A stretch of DNA of 64,000 nt from CAWKDG01 sp963848355 (lineage in GTDB: Bacteria > Actinomycetota > Acidimicrobiia > Acidimicrobiales > UBA8190), in the NCBI GenBank assembly GCA_963848355.1, contig CAWKDG010000001.1:434001-498000 (forward strand). Reading direction: 5' to 3'. Positions 41,969 through 51,752 of this stretch are shown here, in pieces. The notes beneath the pieces are model-generated. The model saw only the letters and a list, made by a program, of their open reading frames with translations. It was not told where the DNA came from and made no database searches. Made by a program: the position numbers and the translations under genes. How positions within the stretch are numbered: the stretch's first letter is position 1; each line of letters opens with the position of its first letter.

Positions 41969-43249
41969 ATGGTCGCAGAGTTGCTCCTGCATGTCGGTCC
42001 CGAGAAGACGGGCACGACCACGATCCAGGCGTCCCTGGCGGCGTCGGCGGCGGAGTTGACGGCGGCCGGAACGTTCGTCCCCCTGGCGTCGGGCGAGTCA
42101 CCGGGACACCACCTTCCCGTCCTGAAGGAGGTGGTCGGGCCACAGGTCTTCCAGGACCACTACGCGTACTCACAAGACTCCCTCTCCCTCGAGGAGACGT
42201 TGGCCGACCTCTCGCGCAACGGCTGTCCCAGGATGTTGCTGTCCGCAGAGGACTTCTCCTCTCCCTCGACACGCCATGACGTCGTCCGGTTGATCGAGCG
42301 GATCAATCCGCAGAAACTCACCGTGATCCACGCGATGCGATCCGTTGTCCCATGGTTGTTGTCATGGCACGGGCAGGACATCAAGTACGGACTCTTCGAC
42401 AGGGGTTCCTGGCCCGTCGATCGCTTCTCACGGTGGTTCACCGACAATGTCTTCACTCTTGATTCCACCTGCGAGCTCTGGAGTCAGGGGCCTTGGGACT
42501 TCGAACTACGCAGCCTCGTCCTGCCGTCCGGCTCGAGCCTCGACATCTGTCGTCTCTTCGCCGACTGTGCCAGCCTGCCCACCACTCTCACCGAGGTTCC
42601 ACCCGTCAATCGACGGCTGAGCCCCTGCGAGTTGCACGTTCTCCAGACCCTGAACGTGCACACGTTCGACGCGGGCGCGTCGCTCCCGCAACGCGCCGCG
42701 GCCCGTGCGGCGGTGCTGTCGACCCTCTGGCGTCACGGGGTCCCCCCGCACACCTGTGACTGCGCCGTGTCGATGGACGCGGCCACGAAGACCCGCCTCG
42801 AGACCGTCTACGCCGACTACGTCGACCGGATCGTCGCCGTCTCGGGAGTCGTGACCGGCGACGTCGGGGCCATGACGAGGTCGGTGACGAACGACGACGC
42901 CGTCCACAGCCGCTTTCCCACTGCCGACAGCGCCGCTCTGTGTCTGACCTTCCTCGGGCACCTGGTCGACGACGGTGCCGCCGCCCACCGCGAGCTTGAA
43001 GATGTGGGCACCTTCTGGCACGTCCGGGCCGACGCCTACTCCGATGCCCGTGACCACTGGCACGAGCAGGCGGAGAATTGGGAGAAAGCGGCCGGTGACG
43101 CCGACCGAGCACGCGACTTCTGGCAGGAACAGGCGGAGAATTGGGAGAAGGCGGCCACGGCCTACGAGGGTGCACGCGACTTCTGGCACGAGCAGGCCCA
43201 GAACTGGCAAGAGGTGGCCGAGACAGAACTCGGGAGGATGTCCACTTAG
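41969..43249 (+). CDS. Sulfotransferase-like protein with C-terminal coiled-coil repeats
   Basis: The 426-residue protein opens with LLLHVGPEKTGTTTIQASLA, a phosphosulfate-binding loop like HIGxPKTGTTSLQ of sulfotransferases. A 3'-phosphate motif may lie in HAMRSVVPWLLSWHGQDIKY near residue 115. It might sulfate a surface glycan using PAPS, an inference from the first motif only. Residues 360-422 are three 21-residue repeats based on ARDFWHEQAENWEKAA, predicted to form a helix or coiled coil. The ATG at 41969 has an AGGAAGG site. Its stop overlaps the convergent glycosyltransferase stop. Base composition looks a little less GC-rich than its neighbours. Confidence 0.75.
   Translation: MVAELLLHVGPEKTGTTTIQASLAASAAELTAAGTFVPLASGESPGHHLPVLKEVVGPQVFQDHYAYSQDSLSLEETLADLSRNGCPRMLLSAEDFSSPSTRHDVVRLIERINPQKLTVIHAMRSVVPWLLSWHGQDIKYGLFDRGSWPVDRFSRWFTDNVFTLDSTCELWSQGPWDFELRSLVLPSGSSLDICRLFADCASLPTTLTEVPPVNRRLSPCELHVLQTLNVHTFDAGASLPQRAAARAAVLSTLWRHGVPPHTCDCAVSMDAATKTRLETVYADYVDRIVAVSGVVTGDVGAMTRSVTNDDAVHSRFPTADSAALCLTFLGHLVDDGAAAHRELEDVGTFWHVRADAYSDARDHWHEQAENWEKAAGDADRARDFWQEQAENWEKAATAYEGARDFWHEQAQNWQEVAETELGRMST
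43046..43234 (+). repeat. Three tandem 63-bp coding repeats
   Basis: Three in-frame 63-bp units (43046-43108, 43109-43171, 43172-43234) each encode 21 residues of the form ARD-aromatic-W-x-EQAxNWxxxA. Twenty-one residues equal three heptads. Confidence 0.9.
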
Positions 43250-45561
43250 GTGGGCGTCGACTCCCGGTCCGTGAGGGCGGCCAGATAGCGGGCGTTCATG
43301 AGCCCGGCATCGAGGTGGTCGACGGCGTAACGGCGGGCGTTCTCCTTCATGGTGGCCAGCAGTTGGCGGTCGGCGATGAGCCGGTCGATGCAGGCGGCCA
43401 TGGCGGCGACGTCCCCCGGCGGACACAGAAAGCCGTTCACTCCGTCGTGGACCATCTCCGGAATCCCGCCCAGTCTCGCGGCCACCACCGGGACACCCGA
43501 GGCCAGCGCCTCCAGCACCACCACCGGGCGCCCATCCTGGCGCGACGGGAGCACCAGGACGTCGAGGTGCCGCAGGTGTTCGGCGATGTCGGGGACGAGG
43601 CCGCGGAATTCGAGGGTGGCACCGAGCTTCAGACGGCCGGCGCGCCGGCGGGTGCTGGCGTCCATCGGCCCCGCCCCCGTCATCACGAATCGCGCCTCCC
43701 GGTCGCGCAGGGCGGCGGCCAGGTCGACGAAGAGGTCGGGCCCCTTCTCCTCCGAGATCCGCCCCGAGTATCCGACGACCAACGGGCCCTTCCCGTCGGC
43801 GGGGTCCTCTCCCCGGAACGGGACGTAGAGCGAGGTGTCGATGGCGCTCCCGATACGCCGGACCCGGCCGGAGTCGTCACCGTGGTCGAGCAACCACTGT
43901 TCCACCTCTTCGCTCTCCACCAGGGTGGTGTCGATCCAGGCCCGGTGGCGAAGGTTGCTCTGGGCGTGGACGCCGGTGTTGAACAACTGGTCGACCACGA
44001 CGAGGGACGGGAACTCCATCTTCAACTCGGGGAGCAACTGGTAGATGAATTCCGAGCCGACCTGCCAGAGAACGTCGACCCGCCGCGAGACGATCAGATA
44101 GCGCACGAAGTCGGCCCACCGTCTCTGCTCCAGCAACAGCGGCAGGGCGAAGACCTCGTCGGTCGCCGCCGTGAACCAGTCGGCCGAATCACCGTCGATG
44201 TCGGGGGCCGTGCGGACGGTGGTGACGACCACCACCCGTATCCCCTGGTCCCGGAGATAGCCGAGGACGCCGCTGACCAACCGCTCGGCCCCGCCGACGA
44301 GGAAGAAAGGGAACGTCACGAGGACGGTGAAGCGATGGTCGGTGTCCGACGGCACGAGGTTGACGGTTCCGTCGACCACCTCGATCTCGGTCTGCTTGCG
44401 CCGGCGGGACAGCGCCTTCGCCTGGGCCGAGAGGACGTCGTCGTTGTGGCTCAGGATCGACGCCCGCTGCACGGCCATGTCGACCACCGAGCCCGACTGG
44501 TTGCTGATGCTGTGGACACCGTGGCGGCGATAGTCGAACAGGGGCTGTTCGATGTTGGCGATCCGCGCCCCCAGAGCGGCGAGACGCATCCAGAAGCGCC
44601 AGTCCTCGTAGGTGTAGTCCTCGGCCAGCCCGGTGTCGACGTTTCCACCGGAGCGGACCCAGTCCGTTCTCCGGAACACACCCACGGTGCTCACGTTGTT
44701 GGCCCGCATCATGTCGTCGAGGTCGGGAAAGGGCAGGACCCCGTAGATCTCGTCGCCCTCCCCGAAGCACCCGATGGATGTCGACACCAGGTCGTAGGCG
44801 TGGTTCTCGAGAAGGAAGAGAGCCACCTCCAGGTAGACGGGCGCCAGACGGTCGTCGGCATCGAGGCAGCAGATGTACTTCCCCCGGGCGTGGGCGATCC
44901 CGAAGTTGCGGTTGTCACCGACCAGGTGACGGCCCTCCCGGTAGAAGACGTGCACGTCGGGCGGCCACGTGGCCGCCAGGTCACGGAGCACGTGCACCGT
45001 CTCGGCGTCGTCCGAACCCCCGTCGACCACGATGACCTCCACCCGCGGTGCGGTCTGACGCAGGACCGATTCCACTGCCTCGGCCACGTAGCGGCCGTAG
45101 TTGAAGCAGACGACGACGACGCTCACGAGCGGGTCGTCCGGCGGCCACCGTTCCTGGGTGACGGTCTCATGGTGGCGGACGCGTACCGCCGGCACGGCCA
45201 TGCTCCCCACCACGGTCAGCCGCTGCTTGATGGTGGCCAGATCCCCCTGACGCAACAGGCGCCACAGGGTCGCCGCCCGGCGCCGGTCGAGCGCTCCCAC
45301 CAGGCGGGGCACGACGGCCAGCCGCCGCCGCAGGTTCCCGAGGACACGGATGGGGGCACCGGCCTTCCACGAGGTCGAGTCGAAGACCTCGGTGATCTGG
45401 CGGTTCAGGTCCTCGAAGTGGGACCGGGTCAGGCGGTGGTCTCGGCGCTCGGCCAGGAGGCTGTCGCGCAGCGTCGCCAGCTCCTTCTTCAGCCGATCGC
45501 GCTCGGCGCGCAGCTCTTCGAAGGACAGGTCCTCGTGCCGGGGATGGCCCTCGTCGCTCAC
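43246..45561 (-). CDS. Two-domain glycosyltransferase (GT2 then GT4)
   Basis: The 771-residue protein starts with a coiled coil (residues about 10-55, LSFEELRAERDRLKKELATL) ending in the DSTSWKAGAPIR motif that often precedes large glycosyltransferases. A GT2 domain follows (about 130-370), with VSVVVVCFNYGRYVAEAVES, CCLDADDRL and the acceptor-side EDYTYEDWRFW. A GT4 domain closes the protein (about 400-760), with VGYSGRISEEKGPDLFVDLA and LPSRQDGRPVVVLEALASG. One protein may therefore add two sugars in turn. The GTG at 45561 overlaps the upstream SDR stop (GTGA). Donors are unknown. Confidence 0.87.
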   Translation of the reverse strand: MSDEGHPRHEDLSFEELRAERDRLKKELATLRDSLLAERRDHRLTRSHFEDLNRQITEVFDSTSWKAGAPIRVLGNLRRRLAVVPRLVGALDRRRAATLWRLLRQGDLATIKQRLTVVGSMAVPAVRVRHHETVTQERWPPDDPLVSVVVVCFNYGRYVAEAVESVLRQTAPRVEVIVVDGGSDDAETVHVLRDLAATWPPDVHVFYREGRHLVGDNRNFGIAHARGKYICCLDADDRLAPVYLEVALFLLENHAYDLVSTSIGCFGEGDEIYGVLPFPDLDDMMRANNVSTVGVFRRTDWVRSGGNVDTGLAEDYTYEDWRFWMRLAALGARIANIEQPLFDYRRHGVHSISNQSGSVVDMAVQRASILSHNDDVLSAQAKALSRRRKQTEIEVVDGTVNLVPSDTDHRFTVLVTFPFFLVGGAERLVSGVLGYLRDQGIRVVVVTTVRTAPDIDGDSADWFTAATDEVFALPLLLEQRRWADFVRYLIVSRRVDVLWQVGSEFIYQLLPELKMEFPSLVVVDQLFNTGVHAQSNLRHRAWIDTTLVESEEVEQWLLDHGDDSGRVRRIGSAIDTSLYVPFRGEDPADGKGPLVVGYSGRISEEKGPDLFVDLAAALRDREARFVMTGAGPMDASTRRRAGRLKLGATLEFRGLVPDIAEHLRHLDVLVLPSRQDGRPVVVLEALASGVPVVAARLGGIPEMVHDGVNGFLCPPGDVAAMAACIDRLIADRQLLATMKENARRYAVDHLDAGLMNARYLAALTDRESTPT

Positions 45562-46460
45562 GCCGGGACTCCCGGGGTCGAGGCCGACCACTCGGGCCCG
45601 GCCAGCGCGCGTGCCAGCTGATGGACGTCGAGCCGCCCGCGCAGGGCCGTGGCCGCTTCGAGGGCGGTCGTGTCGGCCGTCAGCACGTCGGGTCCCGGTA
45701 TGGCGAGGAGCTCAGGAGCGGGACGGTACTGCAGGCGCATGCCCACCGCGGCGCCGAAGGCGTCGAACAGATCGCGCAGGGCGATCCCGTGCCCGGAGGC
45801 GGCGTTGAGCAACGGCACCTTGGGCCACCGGTCGAGGCAGGTGACCACCACCCGGGCCACGAAATCGGCCGTCACGAAGTCACGCACCACGTCGAGCCGT
45901 CCGCATCGAACCACGCACGAGGGCGCCGGGCGCCCGGCCATCACCTGGGCGCGGAGGTTCCCGAGCGCACTCGACACCGGGAGGTCGGGAGCCACCACGT
46001 TGAAGGGCCGCACCACGAGGACCTCGGCACCGGTCTCGTAGAAGCGCCGGGCGCAGACGGTCTGGACGTGCTTGGCCCGGCCGTAGTCGGAGACGGGGGA
46101 CACCGGTGTGTCCTCGGTCACGTCGACGCCGTCGGCACCGTATTCGGCCGCCGAGCCGATCAGGACCACACGCGGCGGTCGGGGGCAGCCGGCGGCGGCG
46201 TGGAGCAGTTCGACGCTCGGCAGGAGGTTGAGCTCCCACGTGCTCTGGCCGGTCCCGGCGACACCTCCGGCCAGGTGGACCACCGCATCGGGGGCCGACG
46301 ACTCGACCAGTGCGGTGAGTGACCCGGGACGGGTGATGTCGACCCGGTGGTCGCCGTGGCCGCGGCCGGCCGTCACGACGTCCCACCCCTGCTCGACGAG
46401 CATGGGCACCGTCCGCCGACCGAGCAGACCCGACGCTCCGGTGACGAGGACCCGGGGCAT
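45558..46460 (-). CDS. NAD-dependent epimerase/reductase (extended SDR)
   Basis: A 300-residue nucleotide-sugar SDR. The NAD loop VTGASGLLGRRTVPMLV is at residues 5-21, SAAEYG near 110 and the catalytic YGRAK near 133. It is shorter than typical 4,6-dehydratases and resembles GDP-6-deoxy-4-keto-mannose reductase or RmlD-like enzymes. With the preceding 4,6-dehydratase-like SDR and the nucleotidyltransferase it could complete a deoxysugar pathway (inference). ATG at 46460 shares one base with the preceding stop (TGATG). Confidence 0.8.
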   Translation of the reverse strand: MPRVLVTGASGLLGRRTVPMLVEQGWDVVTAGRGHGDHRVDITRPGSLTALVESSAPDAVVHLAGGVAGTGQSTWELNLLPSVELLHAAAGCPRPPRVVLIGSAAEYGADGVDVTEDTPVSPVSDYGRAKHVQTVCARRFYETGAEVLVVRPFNVVAPDLPVSSALGNLRAQVMAGRPAPSCVVRCGRLDVVRDFVTADFVARVVVTCLDRWPKVPLLNAASGHGIALRDLFDAFGAAVGMRLQYRPAPELLAIPGPDVLTADTTALEAATALRGRLDVHQLARALAGPEWSASTPGVPA

Positions 46461-47221
46461 CAGGGCAGGAACCGGGCGCGCTCGGCCCGGAAGACCTCGT
46501 TGGCCCGTTCCAGGTCCTCGGGTCGACCGAGGTCGAGCCAGAAGATCTCGGGGCTCACCACGCGGACGGTGGCGTCGTCGTTCGTCATCCGGCTCAACAG
46601 CTCGGGCATATCGAGCCTCTCGCCCGGTCGGACGTACCGTTCGACCGCCCACCGGGAGAGCACGTTGACGCCCATGCTCACATGTTGGAAGAGGACGGGC
46701 TTCTCCTCGTACCGCACCAGCCGATTGGCCTCGTCGAAGTGCAGAAGGCCGAAGTCGATCTCCACCGACCGGGGAAAAGCGCAGATGGTGGCGGCGTCGG
46801 CGATGTCGTGGGCGCGGTAGAACGCTCCGAAGTCGAGGTCGGTCAAGGTGTCCCCGTTGACCACCAGGACCCGGTCGGCGTCACCGGCGGGCAGGTGCCC
46901 GAGGAATCCGGCCGTGCCCAGAGGGGTCTCCTCGGTCAGGTAGTCGACGGCCAGTCCCATCTGGGAGCCGTCGCCGCAGTAGGCCCGGATCAGAGCAGCC
47001 AGGTAGCCGACGGCCAGAGTGACACGGTCGAAGCCGTCCCGGGCCAACTGGCGCAGGAGGATCTCGAGGATGGGCATGTCGTCCACGGGAACGAGCGGCT
47101 TGGGGACGACCCACGTGAACGGGCGCAGACGACGACCTTCGCCGCCGGCCAGCACCACGCCCTGCATCGGGGATGGTGCGGGGTCGTGGGGAGCGGACGC
47201 GGAGTCGACCGGAGGAGGCAC
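46460..47221 (-). CDS. Sugar-1-phosphate nucleotidyltransferase
   Basis: A single-domain nucleotidyltransferase of the RmlA/GlmU type, up to 253 residues. VVLAGGEGRRLRPFTWVVPK is the nucleotide loop and lysine. VLVVNGDTLTDLDF carries the metal-binding aspartate and MGVNVLSR is shared with mannose-1-phosphate guanylyltransferases. No hexapeptide tail is present, unlike the fused gene at 2736-5223. The GTG at 47221 gives an 18-residue leader of low complexity; the ATG at 47167 is an equally good start. It lies four bases after the SDR gene and should supply the activated sugar to this cluster. Confidence 0.82.
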   Translation of the reverse strand: MPPPVDSASAPHDPAPSPMQGVVLAGGEGRRLRPFTWVVPKPLVPVDDMPILEILLRQLARDGFDRVTLAVGYLAALIRAYCGDGSQMGLAVDYLTEETPLGTAGFLGHLPAGDADRVLVVNGDTLTDLDFGAFYRAHDIADAATICAFPRSVEIDFGLLHFDEANRLVRYEEKPVLFQHVSMGVNVLSRWAVERYVRPGERLDMPELLSRMTNDDATVRVVSPEIFWLDLGRPEDLERANEVFRAERARFLP

Positions 47222-47225
47222 GATC

Positions 47226-48239
47226 TCAGACGTGGTAGCTCGACGGATCGGTGGGCCGGTACTCGGTGAGATAGTCGCGCACCGCCGCCACCCCGATCTC
47301 GAAGGGCACCGTCGGTCGGTAGCCGAGGATCTGCGTCGCCTTCGAGATGTCGCAGATCAGCTCCGCCACCTCGCTGCGGTCGGGCCGTACCCGCTCGTCG
47401 GCCGACCGTACGGGTCGGTCGACGCCGGTCACGGCCAGAACGACCTCGATTATCTCCGCCACCGACCGCCCCACGCCCGACCCGATGTTGAAGACCTCCC
47501 CTTCGATCCCTTCCGTCGAGCCCACGGCCAGGAGTCCGGCGACCGTGTCGGACACGAAGTTCATGTCCCGGACCGGTGTGGACGAACCGACGACGATCTC
47601 GTCCGAGTAGAGGGCCTGGGCGACGACCGTCGGGAGGATGGCACGCAGGGACTGACGGGGACCGAAGGTGTTGAAGGCCCGGCACACGACCACGGGCAGC
47701 CCGAACGACGTCCCGTAGCTGGTGACGAGCTGGTCGGCCCCCGCCTTGGTGGCGGCATAGGGGGACTGGGCGACGATGGGATGGTCCTCGTCCATGGGTG
47801 AGTAACGGGCACTGCCGTACGTCTCCGACGTCGACATGTGCACGACGCGTCGGCATCCTTGCGCCCGCGCCCCTTCGAGGACGGCCACAGTCCCTTCGAC
47901 GTTGGTGCGGACGTAGTGGGAGGGTGCGATGTAGGAGTAGGGAATGCCGATGAGGGCGGCGAGATGGAACACGGTGTCCACCGCGCGCAGTGCCGAACGG
48001 GTGAAGTATCCGTCGGCCACGTCACCAAGCGACACCTCGAGCCGGGGACTGTGGATGCCCGTGAGGAAACCGAGATCGGAGTTGGACGTGTAGAGGTCCA
48101 GAACGCGCACACGGGCACCGGCATCCAGCAGTGCCTCGACCAGATGCGATCCGATGAAGCCGCATCCACCGGTGACGAGCACGGATCGGTCCGACCAGAA
48201 TCCGGTTGCGGAACCCACCTCGACACCCCCCTCGTCCAC
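47226..48239 (-). CDS. NAD-dependent 4,6-dehydratase-like SDR (LegB-like)
   Basis: A 337-residue extended SDR. VLVTGGCGFIGSHLVEALLD binds NAD, HMSTSETYGSA holds the Ser/Thr, and SPYAATKAGAD holds the Tyr/Lys. The early LDLYTSNSDLGFL and the later RDMNFVSDTVAGLLAVG resemble LegB-type (GDP- or UDP-GlcNAc 4,6-dehydratase) enzymes. No legC, legI or other legionaminate genes are near, so the route probably leads to a different deoxy- or amino-sugar. GTG at 48239 is the longest start; another GTG at 48224 begins VEVGSATGFW. The upstream region holds two copies of the CCTAACATGG-type motif. Confidence 0.82.
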   Translation of the reverse strand: MDEGGVEVGSATGFWSDRSVLVTGGCGFIGSHLVEALLDAGARVRVLDLYTSNSDLGFLTGIHSPRLEVSLGDVADGYFTRSALRAVDTVFHLAALIGIPYSYIAPSHYVRTNVEGTVAVLEGARAQGCRRVVHMSTSETYGSARYSPMDEDHPIVAQSPYAATKAGADQLVTSYGTSFGLPVVVCRAFNTFGPRQSLRAILPTVVAQALYSDEIVVGSSTPVRDMNFVSDTVAGLLAVGSTEGIEGEVFNIGSGVGRSVAEIIEVVLAVTGVDRPVRSADERVRPDRSEVAELICDISKATQILGYRPTVPFEIGVAAVRDYLTEYRPTDPSSYHV

Positions 48240-48264
48240 AGCCGGAAACGTCGGCGGCTCGGCA

Positions 48265-48289
48265 CCATGTTAGGGCCACCATGTTAGGC
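48265..48289 (-). promoter_or_regulatory. Double CCTAACATGG motif, copy b
   Basis: On the minus strand GCCTAACATGG (48279-48289) is followed 14 bases later by CCCTAACATGG (48265-48275). The pair lies 26 bases upstream of the SDR start at 48239 and 23 bases from the divergent ligase-like gene at 48312. TAACAT could be a -10 box. Confidence 0.55.
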
Positions 48290-48311
48290 AAATCGCCACT
48301 ATCTTGAGGCG

Positions 48312-50553
48312 GTGGCTGCCTCGAAGAAGAAGCAACGCGCGAAGAGCCGACCCCCGAAACGACGCGTCGAGCCACAAAGGGTGTCCCGCTCGCGCCAGGC
48401 GGCCTCCTCTCCTCGTCGGACGATGCCGTCATGGCCGCTGTGGGTGTGGGCGTGGGTGGCGGCCACTGTCCTCTTCTTCGTCCTGCGCGGCGGGGGGGCG
48501 ATCCGCTCGGTGCCGCTGTGCGTCTTCCTCTCGGCCGTGGCCGGGGCGCTGTGCTTCAGCCTCGACCAGCTGCGGGACATGGGCTCCGCCCATCCCCTGC
48601 TCCGCGTCCGCCAGGTCGTCCTCGTCGTCGTCGTCGTGGCCATTCCGTCGCTGTTCGATCCGAGCACGATCGAGATCGACAATCTCCCCCGACTCGTCGT
48701 GATCGTCATGGCCGCCGTCGTTCTCGTGGCTGTCTGGGCCGTCGACGCCGTCTGGAGCGGATGGCGACCGCGGCGTCTGGTGAACGGGTTCCAGTGGGTG
48801 CTCCTCGCCATCGTCGTCTGGTTCGGCGTGACGACCCTGACGAGCGAGGAGCCGCGGCAGAGCTTCATCGGTCGTGACGGCACCTACGAGGGATTCATCC
48901 TCCTGGCCGCCGTGGCCGTGCTGACGTCGGGTCTGGCCGAGTCCTTCACCTTCGACGCCCTTCCCGCTCTGTTCCGGGTCGTCGTGGCCGCCACCGTGCC
49001 CGTCCTCGTCTACGGCGTGATCCAGGTCTACGGCTTCGACATCCACAAAGGCTCGTCTTTGGATTTCGTGCCGTGGCACAACGCCTTCCACAACGTCTTC
49101 TCCAGTTTCGGCAATCCCAACCATCTGGGTGGCTTCCTCGTCACCGTCCTGCCCCTCGGCGTGGTGACGGCGGTGCTGGCGAAACGCCGGGCACTGCGTC
49201 TGGTGTCGTGGGGATGGGTGGCGCTCGTCGTCGTGCTGCTGTTGCAGACGGCCGCCCGCGGAGCATGGCTGGGGGGACTGGCCGCCGGCGCCGTCCTGGT
49301 GGTGGGTTTCCTCCCGCGCGCTCCGCGCCCGGGCGCGCACGGTGGGTCTGGTGGCCGGAGCCGGCGTGATCATCGCCGTCGTCCTCATCGCCGGGGGCAG
49401 CCGTTTCCTCGGGGCCAAGGCGACCGCACTGTTGAAGTTCGGCGCCGGCAGCTCCGTGGCGCAGCGCTACGGCTACTGGTCGGCCGCGCTCCGCCTGGCC
49501 GGTCACCATCCGCTCGTCGGGACCGGGCCCGACACCTTCGCCGTCACGTACACCCGGTACCAGGACGCCGCTCTGGCCAAGACGCTGGGCAGCACCTACT
49601 TCGTGAACGGCGTCCACAACATCTTTCTCTCCTGGCTGGCCAACGAAGGCGTGCCCGGCCTCCTCTTGATCGTGGCCCTGCTCGTTTTCGCCGTCGCCTG
49701 GGGTGTCCGGGCCTGGCGGTCGCTCGCCCGCACCACCCCCCCCGCACCCGAGACCGACGGCGACCCCGGACCCGAACCGGACGAGATCCGGCGGTTCCTG
49801 GTGGTGGCGTTGGTGGCGGCACTGGCGGCGTACTTCGTCCAGGCGTGCTTCGACGTCGAGCAGGTGGCCACGCTCTTCACCTTGTTCGTCGTCCTCGGTC
49901 TGTTGGGGACGGCCACGCGCGGCATCTGGCCGCTGTCCTCCCTGCTCGGGTCCCCCTTCCGGGTGCGTCCCGTCCCCCCCGGTCAGGCTGCGGCGGTGGC
50001 CGAGCTGGACGCCGACTACCCCTCGTCCTCGGCACCGGTCGGGGCCTACGGCCGCTCGGCGTCACGGGCGCGCAGTGATCTGCGCCGCCTGGGCGGCGTC
50101 GTCGTGGTCGCCGCCGTGGGTCTGACCGCCGTAGGCGTCAGCTTCTGGAGGACCGACGCCCTCTGGCGCGCCGACCACCAGGAACGGGTGACCACCCAGA
50201 GCTCCCTGGAGCGGGCCACGACGTTGAACCCGTGGGAGCCGTCGTACTTCGAGACGCTCGGTCAGTCGGCGGCCACCACCTATCTCCATGACCCCAAGGC
50301 GTCCGACGCGCCCGCCCTCATGCGCGACGCGGTGGGCTTCTTCGGTCACGAGGTCGCGCTCGACGGTGACAACACCAACGCCCAGACGAGCTACGGGAGC
50401 GCGCTGGCCACCCTGGGGAGCCTCGAGCACTCCGACAAGGCCGTGCTCCGGCAGGCGCTGGCCGCCTTCACCCGCGCCCGACAGGACGATCCCTTCAACA
50501 CCAAGGTGGCACCGCTGATCACGCGAGTGGAGACGACGCTGCGCCGCCACTGA
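48312..50553 (+). CDS. O-antigen ligase/polymerase-like membrane protein with C-terminal TPR-like region (one frameshift)
   Basis: About 747 codons. A basic N-terminal tail (KKKQRAKSRPPKRR) precedes about ten membrane spans. The Wzy_C-type region contains FSSFGNPNHLGGFLVTVLP and, after the shift, RYGYWSAALRLAGHHPLVGTG and HNIFLSWLANEGVPGL, the characteristic periplasmic loop and H-N-x-FL motif of O-antigen ligases/polymerases. A soluble tail with TPR-like helices (residues about 620-745) follows the last span. The frame changes near 49315, where the sequence should read on into LRARARTVGLVAGAG. It probably polymerises or attaches the surface glycan. GTG at 48312 is the start. Confidence 0.82.
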
Positions 50554-51705
50554 TCAGGCGCTTCGGTCCTCGGGGGCTTCGTCGTCGAATCCCGGGAGCC
50601 GGGGACCGGGCTCGGAGGGAGGCGACGGCTCCGGCTCATGGGCCTTCACCTCCTGGAGCATGTAGTGGCGCCGCCCGCTCGACTCGTAGACGGGCACCAT
50701 GCCGAGCAGGACACCGAGGAAGAGCGCGATGGCCACCACCCACCCGGCCAGCAGGAAACTGGTCCCGCGTGAGACCTGGGCCATGATCACCCCCAGCCAG
50801 CCGGTGGCCATGGTGAACGCGTAGATGAGGGCGACGGCCGCGGGAACGGGGAGGCCCACGAAGACCAGCCGGTGTGAGGTGTGGTCGCGGCCTCCGTGGA
50901 ACGGGCTCCGCCGGTGCAGCGCCCTCGCCACCACGACCAGGGCGGTGTCGAAGATGGGAACGGCCAGGATCATGATCGGCACCAGGAAGGTCAGTCGCAG
51001 ACTCTCGTACGAACGCAGGCGGAGGGCCAGGACCGACAGGACGAAGCCGAGATAGAGGCTGCCCGCATCTCCCATGTAGATGCGGGCCGGGAACCGGTTG
51101 TGACGGAGGAACCCGGCGCTGCAGCCGACGAGGGCGAGGGCGAGGACGGCCACGAAGTACTGCCCGTTCACCACGCTCACCACGAAGAACCAGAACGAGG
51201 CGATGGTGGCCACCCCCGCCGACAGCCCGTCCATGTTGTCGAGGAGGTTGAAGGCGTTGGTGATCCCCACCACCCAGGCCACCGTGACCAGCGCGTCGAG
51301 TCCGAGCCCCGCCCCGGCCAGGTGGGCGCGGGTGCCCGTGGCGTAGACGACGACGCCGGCACCCGCTTCGACGGCGATCCGCAGCCACACGGGCAGGCCG
51401 CGGAGATCGTCGACGAGGCCCATCAGGGCCAGCCCCACGCCGAGACCCAGCGTCACCGCCAGCGCCCTGGTGTTGCCGCCGTCGGGCCGGAGCAGGGCCG
51501 CGGCCAGGATGACGAGAGAGAAAGCGACGACGATGGCCACCCCGCCCAGGTAGGGGACGGCCTCGACGTGCGACTTGCCCGGGCCCGGCTCGTCCATCAG
51601 GTTGCGGCGCCGGGCCACGCGGAAGGCCAGGGGAGTCAGGAAGACGGTGAAGCCGACGCACGAGATGAGGACGCCGGCGTACTCCCAGGGTGACGGAGAA
51701 AACAT
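50554..51705 (-). CDS. wecA: Undecaprenyl-phosphate sugar-1-phosphate transferase (WecA/TagO type)
   Basis: A polytopic enzyme of 383 residues with about ten to eleven spans that moves a sugar-1-phosphate, often GlcNAc-1-P, onto undecaprenyl phosphate, the first step of glycan assembly. GLVDDLRGLP, NAFNLLDNMDGLSAG and RIYMGDAGSLYLGF are the family's catalytic motifs, and GGRDHTSHRLV is the cytosolic loop of the WecA/TagO branch rather than MraY. ATG at 51705 (MFSPSPWEYAG) follows a GGAGGAGGGGAG site; the ATG seven codons earlier would bury that site. It is stop-to-stop convergent with the ligase-like gene. Confidence 0.9.
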   Translation of the reverse strand: MFSPSPWEYAGVLISCVGFTVFLTPLAFRVARRRNLMDEPGPGKSHVEAVPYLGGVAIVVAFSLVILAAALLRPDGGNTRALAVTLGLGVGLALMGLVDDLRGLPVWLRIAVEAGAGVVVYATGTRAHLAGAGLGLDALVTVAWVVGITNAFNLLDNMDGLSAGVATIASFWFFVVSVVNGQYFVAVLALALVGCSAGFLRHNRFPARIYMGDAGSLYLGFVLSVLALRLRSYESLRLTFLVPIMILAVPIFDTALVVVARALHRRSPFHGGRDHTSHRLVFVGLPVPAAVALIYAFTMATGWLGVIMAQVSRGTSFLLAGWVVAIALFLGVLLGMVPVYESSGRRHYMLQEVKAHEPEPSPPSEPGPRLPGFDDEAPEDRSA

Positions 51706-51752
51706 ATGGTGGCTCCCCTCCTCCACCCCGTCCCACCTGCGGCGGCCTCACT

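Noticed and set aside
43141..45621. An 826-codon plus-strand frame opposite the two-domain glycosyltransferase
   Set aside because: It is the complement of conserved glycosyltransferase motifs and has no recognisable domain or start signal.
47226..48239. A legionaminic or pseudaminic acid pathway
   Set aside because: Only a LegB-like dehydratase is present. Aminotransferase, NeuB-type synthase and CMP-transferase genes are missing from the window.
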